DNA of 64,000 nt, taken from assembly GCA_026417735.1 (NCBI GenBank), contig JAOACR010000007.1:124001-188000 (forward strand), written 5' to 3'. Below the pieces are notes generated by a model. That model had not been told where the DNA came from. It searched no databases and worked only from the letters and a program-made list of their open reading frames with translations. Origin of the DNA: Kiritimatiellia bacterium (GTDB lineage Bacteria; Verrucomicrobiota; Kiritimatiellia; PWTM01). Every line of letters starts with the position of its first letter. The stretch's first letter is position 1. Shown here one piece after another: positions 28,161 to 37,184 of this stretch. A program made the translations under genes and the position numbers.

Positions 28161-29150
28161 ATGAGCGGCGGAATCAGTTGGATTAACGAACAGGTTAGGG
28201 CGCAGTCGGGGCTTGTGGAGCGGCTGCGCGCGGAAATCGCGAAAGTCATCATCGGCCAACAGCATTTGGTGGACCGAATGTTGATTGCGCTGTTGGCCGA
28301 TGGCCACATTTTGGTGGAGGGCGTACCGGGGCTGGCGAAAACGCTGGCTGTCCGGACACTGGCGGCGGCGCTCAACACGAAATTTCAGCGGATTCAGTTC
28401 ACACCGGACCTGCTGCCCGCGGATCTGATCGGTACGCAGATTTACAACCCTCGAGACGGCACATTTAGCGTTCGGCTCGGTCCGATCTTTGCGAACATTG
28501 TGCTCGCGGACGAGATCAACCGTGCGCCCGCAAAGGTGCAGAGCGCGCTGCTCGAGGCAATGCAGGAACGGCAGGTGACGATTGCGGGTCAGGCACATCC
28601 GCTGCCAGAGCCTTTTCTGGTGCTCGCGACACAGAATCCAATCGAGCAGGAAGGAACGTATCCGCTGCCCGAAGCGCAGGTGGACCGTTTCATGTTGAAG
28701 GTGCGGGTGGGGTATCCCACCCGCGAGGAGGAGCGGCGCATCGTTGAGGCGGAAGCGCGTACACGGAAGGTTCGCGACGTGCGGCCGGTCGTTGACCCGG
28801 CGGCGATTCTGGCTGCCCGGGCGGTGGTGGACGAAATCTACGTGGACGAGAAGATCCGCGAGTATGTGCTCGATATTGTCACCGCGACGCGCGACCCTGC
28901 CGCGTTCAAGCTCGACCTTGCACCGTTCATCCGGTACGGCGCCTCGCCGCGCGCGACGATCTATCTCACGCTCGCCGCGCGAGCGCGCGCGTTCCTCGAG
29001 GGGCGCGGGTATGTGACACCGCAGGATGTGAAGAGTGTGGCGCCCGACGTGCTGCGCCACCGCATACTGCCGACGTATGAGGCTGAGGCCGAGGAGATCA
29101 CGCCCGATGCGTTGATCAACCGGGTCCTCAGCGAACTGCCGGTGCCGTAG
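28161..29150 (+). CDS. MoxR family AAA+ ATPase
   Basis: A 329-residue ATPase with Walker A GVPGLAKT, Walker B IVLADEINRAPAKVQSALLE and sensor 1 LATQNPIEQEGTYPLPEAQ, all characteristic of MoxR. The C-terminal helical lid is complete (FIRYGASPRATIYLTLAARA). MoxR proteins act as chaperone-like ATPases, usually with von Willebrand A (VWA) partners, in assembly or quality control of envelope or enzyme complexes. The gene opens a run of DUF58 and Bat genes, its usual company. The ATG at 28161 was chosen over the upstream one at 28113 because conserved sequence begins only after it. Confidence 0.93.
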   Translation: MSGGISWINEQVRAQSGLVERLRAEIAKVIIGQQHLVDRMLIALLADGHILVEGVPGLAKTLAVRTLAAALNTKFQRIQFTPDLLPADLIGTQIYNPRDGTFSVRLGPIFANIVLADEINRAPAKVQSALLEAMQERQVTIAGQAHPLPEPFLVLATQNPIEQEGTYPLPEAQVDRFMLKVRVGYPTREEERRIVEAEARTRKVRDVRPVVDPAAILAARAVVDEIYVDEKIREYVLDIVTATRDPAAFKLDLAPFIRYGASPRATIYLTLAARARAFLEGRGYVTPQDVKSVAPDVLRHRILPTYEAEAEEITPDALINRVLSELPVP

Positions 29151-29178
29151 CGGCGCCGGTGCGACGAAGGAGGACGAC

Positions 29179-29616
29179 GTGTACGAGATCTCCGATTTGC
29201 CGAAAGCGGCCGACCGTTTCATCGCCCGCATTCGCGATCTGGTGGAGGTGTTGCCCCGCGACGATCTGGCGGGCCAGGCGCTGAGCGTGGAGCTGGAGGC
29301 CGCGCACCGGCGTTTCGTCGAGACGTGGAACAGCATCGGCGGGCTGCCGTGTCGTGATCCCCGTCTCTGGCAGCAGCTGGAGCAGGCCGCGGACCGCTGT
29401 CTGCATCTGATCGAGCTCCTCTGGAGAACTCAGATGCTGCATCCCCCGAGAGTGCTGCAGATTCTTGCGCACGGTCGGGCTTTCGCGGACGCGCTGGCGC
29501 AGCGCCGTCCGGCCGCGCGCCGCGGCGCGGTGACGGCGTCGGCGCCGTCCGGCCGCGCGACCGCCCGCCGGAGCGTGCCGCGGCGTGCCGCGCGCGCGGC
29601 CCGCGCGGTGCGATGA
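29179..29616 (+). CDS. Unrecognised helical protein between moxR and DUF58 gene
   Basis: A 145-residue protein read from GTG at 29179, preceded by the strong site AAGGAGG, and overlapping the next gene in ATGA, so translation is well supported. The N-terminal 100 residues are predicted helical by eye (LPKAADRFIARIRDLVEVLP, WQQLEQAADRCLHLIELLWR). The last 40 residues are a basic, Ala/Arg-rich tail. No signal peptide or membrane helix is visible. I do not recognise the family. Its fixed place inside a MoxR/Bat operon suggests a cytoplasmic adaptor of the ATPase, which is inference. Confidence 0.7.
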   Translation: MYEISDLPKAADRFIARIRDLVEVLPRDDLAGQALSVELEAAHRRFVETWNSIGGLPCRDPRLWQQLEQAADRCLHLIELLWRTQMLHPPRVLQILAHGRAFADALAQRRPAARRGAVTASAPSGRATARRSVPRRAARAARAVR

Positions 29617-30497
29617 TCCCGCAGGAGCTGCTGCGCAAGGTCCGGCGCATCGAGCTGCGGTCGCGCCGGTTGGTGAACGAGGTCTTTGCGGGCAGCTACC
29701 ACAGCGTTTTCAAAGGCCGCGGCATCGAGTTCGACGAGGTCCGCGAGTACACCATCGGCGATGATGTGCGCACGATCGACTGGAACGTGACCGCCCGCAT
29801 GGGCCAGCCGTTCGTGAAGAAGTACGTCGAGGAACGGGAGCTGACGGTGGTGCTGGTCGCAGATGTCAGCGCGTCGAACCGGTTCGGCAGCCGCGCGCAG
29901 CTGAAGAGCGACCTGATTGCGGAGATCGCGGCGGTGCTCGCGTTTTCCGCGATCCGCAACAACGACCGCGTGGGGGTGCTGCTCTTTTCCAACCAGGTCG
30001 AGCGGTTTGTGCCGCCGCGCAAGGGCGTAGCCCACGGTCTTCGTGTGATTCGGGAGGTGCTGGCGGCCGAGCCGGAACAGCGGGGTACGGACGTGGGGCC
30101 GGCCGTGGAGTTCCTGAACCACGCCCTGCACCGGCGGGCGGTGGTGTTTCTGTTGAGCGATTTCCTCTTTCCCGAGCCGCGGCGGCGTGCGCTGGCGGTC
30201 GCCGCGCGTCGACACGACCTGATCGCGGTGATCGTCCAAGACCGGCGTGAGCTGGCCTGGCCGCGCGCCGGCGTGGTGGAGTGGTGGGATGTGGAGTCCG
30301 GGCTTTGCCGACTGGTGGACACCTCCAACGCCCGTGTGCGCCGGCAGCTCACCGAGGCCGCGACCGCACACCGGCGGGCGTGGCTGGACCGGCTGCGTGC
30401 GGTCGGCGCCGACGCGATTGAAGTCACCACGGGGGAACCCTACGACCGGGCGTTGGTGCGTTTCTTCCGCGAGCGTGAGCGCCGGCAGCGTCTCTGA
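29613..30497 (+). CDS. DUF58 domain protein
   Basis: A 294-residue protein with the DUF58 signature SVFKGRGIEFDEVREYTIG followed by DDVRTIDWNVTARMG. A VWA-like core follows (VVLVADVSASNRFG, VGVLLFSNQVERFVPP, FLLSDFLFPEP). DUF58 proteins accompany MoxR ATPases in most bacteria and are thought to be their substrate-binding or assembly partners at the membrane. The metal-site motif DVSAS retains the DxSxS pattern. It overlaps the preceding small gene and is followed after two bases by a lipoprotein-like gene, consistent with one operon. Confidence 0.92.
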   Translation: MIPQELLRKVRRIELRSRRLVNEVFAGSYHSVFKGRGIEFDEVREYTIGDDVRTIDWNVTARMGQPFVKKYVEERELTVVLVADVSASNRFGSRAQLKSDLIAEIAAVLAFSAIRNNDRVGVLLFSNQVERFVPPRKGVAHGLRVIREVLAAEPEQRGTDVGPAVEFLNHALHRRAVVFLLSDFLFPEPRRRALAVAARRHDLIAVIVQDRRELAWPRAGVVEWWDVESGLCRLVDTSNARVRRQLTEAATAHRRAWLDRLRAVGADAIEVTTGEPYDRALVRFFRERERRQRL

Positions 30498-30499
30498 CG

Positions 30500-31483
30500 A
30501 TGGTTGGTTTTTCCGCGATGGTTGCGGCTTGCCGCAGTCGTCCAGCCGCCTTCGTGCTGCTGTTGATGGCGGGATGCGCTGACCCCACGCCGAGGCCGGC
30601 ACGATGGAGGGAGACGAACGGGCCGGTGCGCGTTGAGGTCGAATGGCCGACCAATCAGTTCGGTGTGGGAGAACCGGCCCGGGTGCGGCTGTGGGTGGAC
30701 CACCCCGTGGGAGGAACGCCGGCGGTGGTCGAACCGGCGGGTGCGAGCAATCAGGTGATCGTGCTGGAACGGCAGGTGCGTCCGGGCCGGCGGCGGGGAG
30801 AACGGGCGGTTCACGAGTGGCGGTGGCGCGTGACCTCGTTTGAGTTTGGGCGTCACGCGCTGTGGACCGGTTTTCCCGTCGTTGTGGCGGCTGAAGGCCG
30901 GGTCGAGTTCCCGGTGTGTCCCGCCGCGATTGACGTGGTGCCAGTCCGGGACGCCCGTCAGAGCGACTGGGGGCCGCTGAAGGGGCCGGCCGTCTGGCCG
31001 GGCAGATTTCCGCGGTGGCTGTGGGTGTTCGGTTTGATCGCCGCCCTCGCTGCTGCGCTCGGCTGGGGAACCGCACGGCTTCTTCGACGGCCCCCACCGC
31101 CCCCGCCGCCGCCTCCGCCGCCCGATCGTGTGGCGCTGGCCGCGCTGGAGCGACTGCGTGCATCTGGTGCGATGGAGGCTGGGCAGACGGAATATGTGTA
31201 CGTGGAGCTCTCCCGCATCGTGCGCGCATATCTGGAGGCGCGGTTCGGGTTGCATGCGCCCGAACGCACCACGGAGGAGTTTCTCCGCGAGGCGGCGGAG
31301 TCTGGCGCGTTGGCCGCGACACATCAGGCCTGCCTGAAGAACTTTTTGACCGCCTGTGACTTGGTGAAATTCGCTCGGGAGCGGCCAGGGGCAGACGAGA
31401 TGCTCTCCGCCTTCGAGACGGCGCGGCAGTTTGTCGAGGAGACGGCGCCGGCCGCGGGGGCGGCGCAGGAGCAGCCGCGGTGA
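30500..31483 (+). CDS. Membrane-anchored Bat-operon protein (DUF4381-like)
   Basis: A 327-residue protein with a lipoprotein-type leader ending in LLLMAGC. A beta-rich periplasmic domain of about 140 residues follows (VRVEVEWPTNQFGVGEPARV). Next are a membrane helix near residues 172-195 (WLWVFGLIAALAAALGWG), an eleven-proline run after RLLRR, and a cytoplasmic helical domain (YVYVELSRIVRAYLEARFGL, CLKNFLTACDLVKFARERP). The helical part resembles DUF4381/BatD C-terminal domains found in these operons. It is translationally tied to its neighbours. Likely a structural link between the envelope and the MoxR ATPase; that role is inferred from context. Confidence 0.75.
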   Translation: MVGFSAMVAACRSRPAAFVLLLMAGCADPTPRPARWRETNGPVRVEVEWPTNQFGVGEPARVRLWVDHPVGGTPAVVEPAGASNQVIVLERQVRPGRRRGERAVHEWRWRVTSFEFGRHALWTGFPVVVAAEGRVEFPVCPAAIDVVPVRDARQSDWGPLKGPAVWPGRFPRWLWVFGLIAALAAALGWGTARLLRRPPPPPPPPPPPDRVALAALERLRASGAMEAGQTEYVYVELSRIVRAYLEARFGLHAPERTTEEFLREAAESGALAATHQACLKNFLTACDLVKFARERPGADEMLSAFETARQFVEETAPAAGAAQEQPR

Positions 31484-32475
31484 CGTTTCACGATCCATGG
31501 TGGCTGCTGGCGTTGACGCTGGTACCGGCCGCGGTGTGGTTCTGCGCGCGACCGGCCGCGCGTGGGCGGGTATGGTTTTCGGACGGGGCGGCGCTCGCGC
31601 GGCTGCCGGCGACGCCGGCGACGCGGGTGGCAGCGCTGCTTCCGCTGCTGCACGGTGCGGGTCTCGGGTGTTTGATTGTTGCGCTTGCGCGGCCGCAGCG
31701 GGGACTCGAAGACAGCGTCGTGCGCACCGATGCGGTGGACATCGTGCTGGTTGCGGACGTGTCGCCCTCGATGGCGGCCGAGGACTTCTCCACGCGCCAA
31801 CGGCGAATGAACCGGCTCGACGCCGCCAAGCGGGTGATGGACGAGTTTGTGCGGGCGCGGGCGAACGACCGCCTCGGCCTGGTTGTCTTTGCGGGCTGGC
31901 CGTACACCGCCGCACCGCTGACGGTGGACCACGCCTGGTTGCGACAGCGGATTGCGGAACTGCGCGTCGGGATGGTCGGCGACGGTACCGCGATCGGCTC
32001 GGCGCTGGCCGCCGCGGTGAACCGGCTTCGGGAAAGCCGCGCGAAGAGTCGCGTTGTGGTGCTGCTGACCGACGGCATGAACAACGCCGGCTCGATATCG
32101 CCGGACGACGCCGCGCTGGCGGCCGCGGCGCTTGGGGTGAAGGTGTACACAGTCGGCGCCGGCACGCGCGGCACTGCCCCAGTGCCGGTGCAGACGCCGT
32201 TTGGCGTACAGTACGTGCCCCAGGCGGTGGAGATTGACGAGGCGCTGCTGCAGCGCATCGCCGCGGAGACGGGGGGGCAGTATTTTCGGGCCACGGATCT
32301 CGCCTCGCTGGAGGAGGTGTATCGGCAAATCGACCGGATGGAGAAGACGCCGATCGAGAGTCGTCGCTATCTTCGATATGAGGAGCGCTTCAGCGGTTGG
32401 GCGGTCGCGTCGGCGCTGCTGTTGCTGCTGGAGACGGTGCTAGGGCTTTCGCGGTTTGGGAGGCTGCCGCCGTGA
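31480..32475 (+). CDS. batA: VWA-domain protein of BatA type
   Basis: A 331-residue membrane protein read from GTG at 31480, overlapping the gene before it. It begins with FHDPWWLLALTLVPAAVW, the usual BatA N-terminal helix, then a second helix. The VWA domain has the metal-ion motif VADVSPSMAAEDF, the Thr region GDGTAIGSALAAAVNRL and the Asp region LLTDGMNNAG. A C-terminal helix (WAVASALLLLLETVLG) completes the two-anchor topology. Bat proteins were named for aerotolerance in Bacteroides, but their exact partner is unsettled. It overlaps the BatB gene by four bases. Confidence 0.9.
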   Translation: MTFHDPWWLLALTLVPAAVWFCARPAARGRVWFSDGAALARLPATPATRVAALLPLLHGAGLGCLIVALARPQRGLEDSVVRTDAVDIVLVADVSPSMAAEDFSTRQRRMNRLDAAKRVMDEFVRARANDRLGLVVFAGWPYTAAPLTVDHAWLRQRIAELRVGMVGDGTAIGSALAAAVNRLRESRAKSRVVVLLTDGMNNAGSISPDDAALAAAALGVKVYTVGAGTRGTAPVPVQTPFGVQYVPQAVEIDEALLQRIAAETGGQYFRATDLASLEEVYRQIDRMEKTPIESRRYLRYEERFSGWAVASALLLLLETVLGLSRFGRLPP

Positions 32476-34298
32476 TCGCATGGGGGCGGCCGGGGCTGTT
32501 GTGGCTACTGCCCGTCTGCGTACTGCTGGCGCGGGTGGCATGGTGGATGCTGCGCCGCCGCGAGCGGGCGCTCGCCGAGCTGATCGAGCCCGCTCTATGG
32601 CCCGCTGTGGTCCCGCGTCATGATCGCCGCCGCGTCTGCCGGCGGCTGGCGCTTCGGTTTTCGGCGCTGGCGCTGATCGGCGTTGCACTGGCGCGGCCGC
32701 AGTGGGGGGAGCGCGAAGAGGTTGCTCGGCGGCGGGGGTTGCAGATTGTCGTTGCGTTGGATGTTTCGAAAAGCATGCTGGCGACGGATCTGAAACCGTC
32801 CCGCCTGCAACAGGCGAAGTGGGGTGTGCGGGATTTGGTGGCGCGGCTTCGCGGCGACCGAATCGGCCTGGTTGCGTTTGCGGGCAACGCGTTTGTGCAG
32901 TGCCCGCTGACTTCTGACTATGGCGCGTTTTTGATCCTGCTCGACGATGTGTCCACCGACACCATCCCTCGCGGCGGCACCGCGGTCGGCGCGGCAATCC
33001 GCACCGCGCTGGCTGCGTTCGATGCGGAGGCCGGCGGGGACCGGGTGCTGATGCTGGTCACCGACGGGGAGAGCCACGAGGATGATCCGCTGGAGACGCT
33101 CGACGAGCTGCGCGCCCGGGGAGTGCGGGTGTATGCGGTCGGCGTTGGGTCTCCGGAGGGCGAGCTGATCCCGCTGCCGGATGGAGGTTTTCTGAAAGAT
33201 CGCGCCGGCCGTGTGGTGAAGGCAGGGCTCCGCGAAGACGTGCTCACAAAACTCGCCGCGGGCAGCGGCGGCGCGTATGTGCGTGCGGCGCCGGGCGACT
33301 TCGGTCTGGACCGGCTCTACGAGGAGCATGTGAGCCGGCTTCAGCGCGCGGAGCAGGAAGCCCGGCTACTGCGCACCGGTGAGGAGCGGTTTTCGCTCTT
33401 CCTCGCCGCGGCAGCCTTGATGCTGATCCTGGAAGTGGTGCTCCGCGGCACACCGCCGGCGGTGCGGGCGGGGGGTGCGGCCGCGTTGCTCCTGCTCTCC
33501 ACGGTCGGGGCGCCGGCGGCGGGGGGTGGGGCCCGGGAGCGCATGGAGGAAGGTCTCCGTCACTTCCGCGCCAATCGTTGGCACGAGGCCGCCGCCGCGT
33601 TCGATGCTGCCGCGAAGGCGGCGCCGGCCGAGCGGCTCGATGCGGCCGCCGCCCGTCTTAACGAGTCGCTCGCCCGGTTGCGTGCGGGCGAGAGCGCCGC
33701 GGCGGAGACCGCGCTGGAGCACGCGATGCGGACCGCCGACCGTTCGCTGTTGGCCGATGCACTCTATAACCGTGGCTGGATGCGCGCGCAGCGGGCATCC
33801 GCGGCCCGAGAGGGCGGTCGTTTGCCGGAGGCGCAGACGAACGCGGCGATGGCACTCACCGATTTTCGGGACGTGTTGCTGCTGCGCCCCTCTGACCACG
33901 ACGCACGGGTCAACTACGAGCTCGCGCGCGAATTGCTGGCTGAGATTACACGGCAAATCACGAACGCGCCGTCGCCGACGCAGCCCGAGCCCAGCAGCTC
34001 GCCGGCCGGCGCACCGCAAGAGTCCGCTCAGCCGGCCGAATCCGGCAACGAGATGCCTCCCCAGTCCACGCCGCAGCCCCGCTCTGAGGACGCCAGCCAG
34101 CCGGCCGACGCCGCACCGCAACCGGCGGAGGCGAGCGGCGAGAGTGGGCCGCAGACGATGCCGGCGCAACGGCGCCGAGGCCGGATGACGCCGGAAGAGG
34201 CCGAGATGCTGCTGGATCAGATCAAGGCGGAGGAGGCGGCGATTCGCTGGAAGACACGTTCTCGCGCTCCTCCAGTACCAGTGGAGAAAGACTGGTAA
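32472..34298 (+). CDS. BatB-type VWA protein fused to a BatC-like TPR tail
   Basis: A 608-residue protein from GTG at 32472. Residues 1-320 are BatB: membrane helices, the metal motif VALDVSKSMLATDLKPSR, then RGGTAVGAAIRTALAAFDAE and LMLVTDGESHEDDPLE, with a further helix near residue 320. After about residue 360 the protein becomes TPR-like (GLRHFRANRWHEAAAAFDAA, ALYNRGWMRAQRASAAR, RPSDHDARVNYELARELLA), matching BatC, which is normally a separate gene. A Pro/Ser/Gln-rich linker and the basic end motif EEAEMLLDQIKAEEAAIRW close it. The fusion fits BatB and BatC acting together. No frameshift is seen. Confidence 0.88.
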   Translation: MIAWGRPGLLWLLPVCVLLARVAWWMLRRRERALAELIEPALWPAVVPRHDRRRVCRRLALRFSALALIGVALARPQWGEREEVARRRGLQIVVALDVSKSMLATDLKPSRLQQAKWGVRDLVARLRGDRIGLVAFAGNAFVQCPLTSDYGAFLILLDDVSTDTIPRGGTAVGAAIRTALAAFDAEAGGDRVLMLVTDGESHEDDPLETLDELRARGVRVYAVGVGSPEGELIPLPDGGFLKDRAGRVVKAGLREDVLTKLAAGSGGAYVRAAPGDFGLDRLYEEHVSRLQRAEQEARLLRTGEERFSLFLAAAALMLILEVVLRGTPPAVRAGGAAALLLLSTVGAPAAGGGARERMEEGLRHFRANRWHEAAAAFDAAAKAAPAERLDAAAARLNESLARLRAGESAAAETALEHAMRTADRSLLADALYNRGWMRAQRASAAREGGRLPEAQTNAAMALTDFRDVLLLRPSDHDARVNYELARELLAEITRQITNAPSPTQPEPSSSPAGAPQESAQPAESGNEMPPQSTPQPRSEDASQPADAAPQPAEASGESGPQTMPAQRRRGRMTPEEAEMLLDQIKAEEAAIRWKTRSRAPPVPVEKDW

Positions 34299-34335
34299 GC
34301 GGCGGGCGGGCGCTCTTTCCGGGTTGCTCGGAGTG

Positions 34336-34454
34336 CGGGAAAAATTTAGCAAATTTCTTGCAATTGCCCTCTTGCGCGAGCGGGATCGATTTGCGATCGT
34401 ATGGGCCAGAAGCTGGGGCGCTCTGCGGGGCGCTGCAGTTTTGAGGAGAGAGGT
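34336..34454 (+). promoter_or_regulatory. AT-rich promoter region of the PEP-CTERM gene
   Basis: The stretch after the BatB/C gene turns AT-rich and carries AAATTTAGCAAATTT (34342-34356), the palindrome GCAATTGC (34360-34367) and the inverted repeat GATCG-atttg-CGATC (34384-34398). The site GAGGAGAGAGGT precedes the ATG. No convincing -35/-10 pair could be fixed by eye, but the composition change and the repeats mark a regulatory region separate from the bat operon. Confidence 0.4.
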
Positions 34455-35231
34455 ATGAGCCGGAAGGTCGTATTGGGGCTGGTTGCGCTCGCGTGGGCGG
34501 CGCGCGCGCAGATCATCAACATCAACAACGCGACGTCGTTCTCATACTCCCAGAATTTCAACACGCTCGCCAGCAGCGGAAGCGGGAACTCCTGGACGGA
34601 TAACTCGACCATTCCCGGCTGGTGGTGGGATTCAAACAACGCGGCCCGGAACCCCGATAGCTACGGCTACATCGCCGATCCGGGAACGGACACGACGGGT
34701 GCAGGTCACAGCTACGGGGCGTCGGGCAGCAGCGAACGCGCGATCGGCGCACTCTCCTCCTCGGGAACCGACATCAGTATCGGTGTGCAGTTTGTCAACG
34801 GGTCGGGCAGCCCGATTTCGCTCGCGAACATTCTGATCAGCTATGTGGGCGAGCAGTGGCGACGGCAAACCGCCGCGCAGACGTTGACCTTCAGCTACCA
34901 GATCTCCTCGTCTCCGATCGCGAACACCTTGAGCGGGACGTGGACTCCTCAGACGGCGCTCAACTTCACGGGGCCGCAAGTGGGCTCGGCAGGTGCGATT
35001 GACGGTAACAGCCCGGCGAACCAGGTGTCCTTCTCGAGTGTGCCGCTGGCGTCGTCCGGCTCGCTGGGCAGTGGCCAGTATCTGATGCTGCGCTGGTACA
35101 AGACGGGGACCTCCTCGCCGGGGCTGGCGGTGGACGACTTCCAGCTGGCGGTGGTGCCGGAGCCCGGGTCTGTCGCGATGCTGGCGCTGGGCGCGACGTT
35201 GGTCAAAGCACTACGCCGGCGGCGGCGTTAA
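34455..35231 (+). CDS. PEP-CTERM sorting-domain surface protein
   Basis: A 258-residue exported protein with a signal peptide (VVLGLVALAWAARA) and a Ser/Asn/Gly-rich beta-structured body (SFSYSQNFNTLASSGSGNSW, AVDDFQLAVVPEPGS). The C-terminus has the complete PEP-CTERM signal: VPEPGS, a hydrophobic helix (VAMLALGATLVKAL) and the basic end RRRRR. Such proteins are cut and anchored or released by an exosortase, usually in EPS-producing bacteria, which fits the EPS cluster nearby. No exosortase gene is in the window. The body resembles ExeM-like or PEP-CTERM lectin-like proteins, but no enzymatic motif is visible. It has its own upstream AT-rich region and a terminator, so it is expressed apart from the flanking bat genes. 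Confidence 0.92.
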   Translation: MSRKVVLGLVALAWAARAQIININNATSFSYSQNFNTLASSGSGNSWTDNSTIPGWWWDSNNAARNPDSYGYIADPGTDTTGAGHSYGASGSSERAIGALSSSGTDISIGVQFVNGSGSPISLANILISYVGEQWRRQTAAQTLTFSYQISSSPIANTLSGTWTPQTALNFTGPQVGSAGAIDGNSPANQVSFSSVPLASSGSLGSGQYLMLRWYKTGTSSPGLAVDDFQLAVVPEPGSVAMLALGATLVKALRRRRR

Positions 35232-35259
35232 GCTCTCACTCCGCTGTGCGCCGGACGCG

Positions 35260-35294
35260 ACGCCGCCCTCGCGAAGGGGCGGCGTTGCTGTTTT
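35260..35294 (+). terminator. Intrinsic terminator of the PEP-CTERM gene
   Basis: A perfect nine-base stem ACGCCGCCC (35260-35268) and GGGCGGCGT (35277-35285) with an eight-base loop, followed by TGCTGTTTT. It lies 28 bases after the stop codon. The T-rich tail makes it a good Rho-independent terminator by eye. Confidence 0.8.
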
Positions 35295-35384
35295 GAGGGA
35301 GTCGGGGGAGGCTGCGGCACGAGGGAGGCGCGGCGCTTGCGTCTCGAACGCAGCCGCCGCATCGTGGTCCAACTCACGGTGGCG

Positions 35385-37184
35385 ATGTTCCGGGGGCGGA
35401 TCAAGATTGGGCTGGGTAGTTGTGTGGCGGCCGCCGCGCTGATGCTCGCGCTCCGCGAGCCGGTGGTCGCGGGCGAGCCGGCCGTGCTCTTCGACGTTCA
35501 GCCGCGCGTGCTGGCGGTCGGAGAGACCGCGTTGGCGACGATCATGCTGCGCAATCTGGATGGTGCGGACGCCCCCTCGCCGCCCTCGACGGACGCCTTT
35601 CGAGTCGAGCCTGCAGGCGTGGAGCACCGGTTGCAGATGAGCGGCGGGGCGGCGGATCGGTGGGTCGTTCACAAGTTTGCGTTGACCGCGCTAAAAGCCG
35701 GCGAGCACACGATCGGGCCGTTGCGAGTGGCGGCGGGGGGGCGCGTCTGGGAGCTTCCGGCGGTGCGGCTGAGTGTGGCGCCGGCGGCCGCTGGCGCCGG
35801 TGCGGGAGTGGAGGCTCGCGCGATGGCACGCCTCCGACTGAACAAATCGTCGGTGTATGTGCACGAGCCGTTTACGATTGAGATTGACCTGCTCAGCCAC
35901 GGCGTCGAACTGGACCGGCAGGTGGAGCTGCAGAACATGCCGACCGCCGGTCTGAAGATCGGGCCGTTTGCGGAACTGCCGTTGCGCCGCGAAATCGTGG
36001 AGGGGGAGGTGTTCGATGTGCGGACGTTCCGAGCGGAGGCACGCGCGCTGAACTCTGGAGAGTTGCCTCTGCAACCGGTGCTGAGTGCGCAGGCGATCGT
36101 GCGGCGTGGCCGCCGGTCCAGTGATCCGCTGTTCGGCCCGTTTGAGGATTTCTTCGTGGGCACGCCCTTTGAGCGCGTGGAGCGCCGCCCTGTGGTGTTG
36201 CCGGCCGCGCCGGTGACGCTGACGGTCCGGCCGCTGCCGCTGGAAGGTCGGCCGGAGTCGTTCAGTGGTGCGGTCGGGGCGTGCACGTGGGATGTGGAGG
36301 TGCGTCCGATGGAGGTGAACGCGGGCGAACCGGTGACGATCACGATGACGATCCGGGGTGACGCGAACCTCGACACCGTCCGCGCGCCGACGGTGCGGCT
36401 AGGGCCGGAATTCCGGGTGTATGAACCGCGTCTGGTGTCGCGGCCGGGTCGGGACGAGAGGGAGCGCGTATTCGAGCAGATCGTGATTCCGCGCGACGAG
36501 ACCGCCCGCGAGATTCCCGCGCTGGCGTTCGCCTATTTTGATCCCATCGAAGGGAAGTACCGCGAGTTGGTGCGGGGGCCTTTTCCGCTGGTTGTCCGGC
36601 CCCAGACCAACGGTGCCGCCGCGCTGCGGGTGAGTGTGCCGGTTGGGGGAGCGACTGGACCGCAGGTGGTTTCGGAAGGGACGGAGATCGCTTATTTGAA
36701 GAGCGTGCCGGTGCGCCCGCGACGGGGGCTTCAGCCCTCGCCGGTGGGCGTCGCGTTGAACGTGGTTGCGCCTCCGCTGCTGGCGGCCGCGGTGCTCGGT
36801 TGGGTTCGGCGGCGCGAGCGGATCGCATCGGATCCGGCGCTCGCGCGACGCGCGCGCGCGCCCCGGGCGGCGCGGGCGGCGGTCCGGCGGATGCGCGAAG
36901 CCGTGGGAGGAAACGCGAGAGAGTTTTACGACGCGATGTGGAGCGCGCTGACCAGTTACTTTGGCGACCGGTTGAACCTACCACCTGGCGATGTGGACGC
37001 GGAGCGGGTGCTCGCCGCATTCGGACCGGCGATCGAGGAACCTGTGCGGCGGGCCATTGCGGAGCTGTTCGCGCAGTGTGCGTCGGCGCGGTTTGGGGGG
37101 GGAGAGGCGCCGGCGTCGGTGCGGCGGGAGCAGCTCGACCGGCTGCTCGGGGTGCTCGCGCGTTGCGAGCGGGTGCGGCGGTGA
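35385..37184 (+). CDS. batD: BatD-type oxygen-tolerance family protein
   Basis: A 599-residue protein with a signal peptide (CVAAAALMLALREPVVAG). Repeated immunoglobulin-like beta domains follow (LFDVQPRVLAVGETALATIM, LNKSSVYVHEPFTIEIDLL, VRPMEVNAGEPVTITMTIRG), a membrane helix near residue 465 (NVVAPPLLAAAVLGWV) and a cytoplasmic helical domain (AREFYDAMWSALTSYFGDRL). This is the BatD layout. It presumably reaches into the periplasm and couples to the BatA/BatB VWA proteins. A TTG at 35337 would give a longer form; the ATG at 35385 better fits the signal peptide. The stop overlaps the GTG of the next gene. Confidence 0.9.
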   Translation: MFRGRIKIGLGSCVAAAALMLALREPVVAGEPAVLFDVQPRVLAVGETALATIMLRNLDGADAPSPPSTDAFRVEPAGVEHRLQMSGGAADRWVVHKFALTALKAGEHTIGPLRVAAGGRVWELPAVRLSVAPAAAGAGAGVEARAMARLRLNKSSVYVHEPFTIEIDLLSHGVELDRQVELQNMPTAGLKIGPFAELPLRREIVEGEVFDVRTFRAEARALNSGELPLQPVLSAQAIVRRGRRSSDPLFGPFEDFFVGTPFERVERRPVVLPAAPVTLTVRPLPLEGRPESFSGAVGACTWDVEVRPMEVNAGEPVTITMTIRGDANLDTVRAPTVRLGPEFRVYEPRLVSRPGRDERERVFEQIVIPRDETAREIPALAFAYFDPIEGKYRELVRGPFPLVVRPQTNGAAALRVSVPVGGATGPQVVSEGTEIAYLKSVPVRPRRGLQPSPVGVALNVVAPPLLAAAVLGWVRRRERIASDPALARRARAPRAARAAVRRMREAVGGNAREFYDAMWSALTSYFGDRLNLPPGDVDAERVLAAFGPAIEEPVRRAIAELFAQCASARFGGGEAPASVRREQLDRLLGVLARCERVRR

